NCBI GenBank assembly: GCA_023701075.1
Contig: JAMPXQ010000087.1
Coordinates: 1 to 6,162 of the forward strand
DNA from: Candidatus Woesearchaeota archaeon
GTDB taxonomy: Archaea; Nanobdellota; Nanobdellia; Woesearchaeales; GW2011-AR15
DNA length: 6,162 bases
Direction: 5' to 3'
Shown: positions 4,910-6,162 of the stretch, in pieces
Numbering within the stretch: position 1 is the stretch's first letter
Layout of the letters: each line of letters starts with the position of its first letter
Notes under the pieces: model-generated
Databases searched by the model: none
Told to the model about the DNA's origin: nothing
The model's input: the letters and a program-made list of their open reading frames with translations, nothing else
Translations under genes and position numbers: made by a program

Positions 4910-6004
4910 CTATTGTTCCAGTTTGAAATAGATTATTTCGCTCTCATTTCTTAGGGCAGAGACATAATCCATGAGTTCAGTCGTCTGTCTTTCTGAGAAG
5001 AGTCCCTGGTATATCTGGTCTTTGACTGTCTCAAATCCAAGTTTTTCAGCTTCTCTTCTCTCCCATACCTTGATTAGGTGATATCCAAATACTGTCTTGA
5101 CCGGCTTACTGACTTCGCCCTCTTTAAGGTTCAATGTTGCATTCAGGAACGTCAGGTCAAGTTGGGACTCAGCATTGACCCACCCTAGGTTCCCCATTGT
5201 TACCTTTGCTGCAGGCTCATCTGAATAATTGAGTGCCAGTTCAGCAAAATCTCTCTTGAGTTTTGCAATAGATATGGCTTTGTCAAGTGCCTCTTCCTCT
5301 GTGAGCACTGATGTGCATCTTACGCTGTTGTTATGGCATATGAGTATATGTGACACATTCAGGCTTTCAGGTGTAGTGAAGAGCTCTGGGTTCTCGTCAT
5401 AATACGCCCTGACTTCATTGTCACTGATTTCAATTTCACTAAAGACCTTGTTCTGCAGGAGCTCATTGAGTATCAATGATTTCTTGTAGAACTCTCTGGC
5501 ATCATCCATTGTTAATCCGTTCTGCAGGAGGAGAGCTTCAAACTGCTCCATTGTGGTCTGTGCCTGTATAGATAGGTTGAGGATGTATTGGTTCACTGTT
5601 TCATCTGAAATTTCTATTCTTTCCTTTGCCGCCTCAAGTAGCAGTATCTTTTCATCCACCATCTGCTTTAGCAGGTCATCTTTAGTGATATAAGGCCTGT
5701 ATTCTGGAGGTATCAATGTATACCTCTTGTCAAGTTCTGTTGCAAATATCGGCTGCTGGTTGACTGCTGCAGCAACCTTCTCTCCTTTAGTGAAGAATCT
5801 GCTGTTTAGTTCATAGGCTTTCTTCATGAACGCAGGGCTGCTTTCAGTGGCTTCTGTGCTGTTGAGATAGATGACAAAAGAGACTGTAGAGAACAGCAGC
5901 AGGAATATGACTGCAAGACCGACATTTATGATAGTCTTTCGTTTGATATGTTGTAAAGCTTTTTTTCGAAGATTGTTTGTACTTTTTTTTGTAGGAATAT
6001 CCAT
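4910..6004 (-). CDS. Membrane-anchored parvulin-type peptidyl-prolyl cis-trans isomerase (SurA/PrsA-like)
   Basis: 364 residues. A basic N-terminus (1-24) precedes one membrane helix at about 25-47 (IINVGLAVIFLLLFSTVSFV), so the rest should lie outside the membrane, anchored as a folding helper for secreted or surface proteins. Residues about 75-205 form a helical SurA_N-like chaperone region (AAAVNQQPIFATELDKR, QMVDEKILLLEAAKE). The parvulin domain spans about 213-317: VSHILI with His219, FAELALNYSDEPAA, GNLGWV, EGEVSKPVKT and FGYHLIKVWERR with His309, all canonical. Loop 223-230 carries two cysteines (CHNNSVRC). The usual GG before xLGW is MG here. A helical tail follows. The ATG at 6004 has GGGGGG 6 nt upstream and a TATA box before that. 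It is the first gene of a probable pair with DUF1653. Client proteins cannot be deduced. Confidence 0.93.
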   Translation of the reverse strand: MDIPTKKSTNNLRKKALQHIKRKTIINVGLAVIFLLLFSTVSFVIYLNSTEATESSPAFMKKAYELNSRFFTKGEKVAAAVNQQPIFATELDKRYTLIPPEYRPYITKDDLLKQMVDEKILLLEAAKERIEISDETVNQYILNLSIQAQTTMEQFEALLLQNGLTMDDAREFYKKSLILNELLQNKVFSEIEISDNEVRAYYDENPELFTTPESLNVSHILICHNNSVRCTSVLTEEEALDKAISIAKLKRDFAELALNYSDEPAAKVTMGNLGWVNAESQLDLTFLNATLNLKEGEVSKPVKTVFGYHLIKVWERREAEKLGFETVKDQIYQGLFSERQTTELMDYVSALRNESEIIYFKLEQ

Positions 6005-6010
6005 TGAAAA

Positions 6011-6049
6011 CCCCCCTGATTACAATCGAATAGTTGTATGTATAAAAAG
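6011..6049 (-). promoter_or_regulatory. Promoter and ribosome binding site of the isomerase gene
   Basis: On the reverse strand CTTTTTATACATA (6049-6037) is a clear TATA box. The transcript would start near 6018 and include the Shine-Dalgarno-like GGGGGG (6016-6011), 6 nt before the ATG. This is the only minus-strand gene here whose TATA box and ribosome binding site fit one transcript. Confidence 0.6.
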
Positions 6050-6092
6050 ATTATGCCGACCTGAATAGGCACATATTTTAATTAGTGGTGCA

Positions 6093-6149
6093 GGTGATGC
6101 CTAAAGGAAATGATTATATGCTGCTGTCGAATAACTTTAGGCATTCATC
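6093..6149. repeat. Long hairpin at the right edge of the window
   Basis: ATGCCTAAAG (6097-6106) is the exact reverse complement of CTTTAGGCAT (6135-6144), and GGTG (6093-6096) can continue the stem with CATC (6146-6149) across one bulged base and one G-T pair. The loop is 28 nt. No T-tract follows on either strand. A TATA-like ACATATTTTAATT lies at 6071-6083 on the plus strand, but a transcript from it would start inside the left arm. Short frames cross it on both strands without convincing support. Confidence 0.55.
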
Positions 6150-6162
6150 CTCTCCAGGGATG

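Noticed and set aside
6114..6161. Tail of a minus-strand gene (15 residues and a stop)
   Set aside because: A frame of this length is about as likely as not to be open by chance, and the 15 residues match no family I recognise; kept only as a possibility in the findings.

Overview
The window looks archaeal, and most likely comes from a small-genome lineage such as a DPANN group (Woesearchaeota- or Pacearchaeota-like). The lineage is inferred from gene style and was not tested by phylogeny. Evidence for archaea is the archaeal-type DnaG (N-terminal region, central Toprim, conserved C-terminal domain, no bacterial zinc finger), a T4P/T2SS-type secretion ATPase of archaeal style, archaeal TATA-like boxes about 26 nt before starts or predicted RNA starts, GGAGG-type ribosome binding sites, and frequent AGA/AGG and ATA codons.

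Layout, left to right. (a) 1-2961, minus strand: a probable three-gene cluster read right to left. An AEC-family membrane transporter (2961 to 2044) overlaps by ATGA with a UbiA-family prenyltransferase (2047 to 1238). After 41 nt comes a secretion/pilus ATPase (1196 down to the window edge, C-terminus missing). (b) 2962-3382: a 421-bp divergent intergenic region without a recognisable gene. It is the most unusual part of the window. It has its own strong TATA box, a run of nested complementary segments starting at the predicted RNA start, two long perfect inverted repeats, a 16-bp-period direct repeat, and then the dnaG promoter and ribosome binding site. I read it as a candidate structured RNA (or structured dnaG leader) plus a control region. 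I could not match it to RNase P RNA, SRP RNA, tRNA, rRNA or a riboswitch I know. (c) 3383-4621, plus strand: dnaG, followed by a T-rich terminator. (d) 4645-6004, minus strand, convergent with dnaG: a membrane-anchored parvulin-type peptidyl-prolyl isomerase (6004 to 4910), then a 77-aa DUF1653 protein (4878 to 4645), separated by a GATAA-repeat spacer. (e) 6005-6162: the promoter of the isomerase gene and a near-perfect hairpin at the right edge, where no gene can be called with confidence.

The genes do not form one pathway. The left cluster concerns the membrane (transport, prenyl transfer, surface-structure ATPase), the centre is nucleic-acid metabolism, and the right pair is extracytoplasmic protein folding plus a small protein of unknown role. 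Nothing here is clearly a defence or mobile system. The best candidate for something undescribed is the structured region in front of dnaG.
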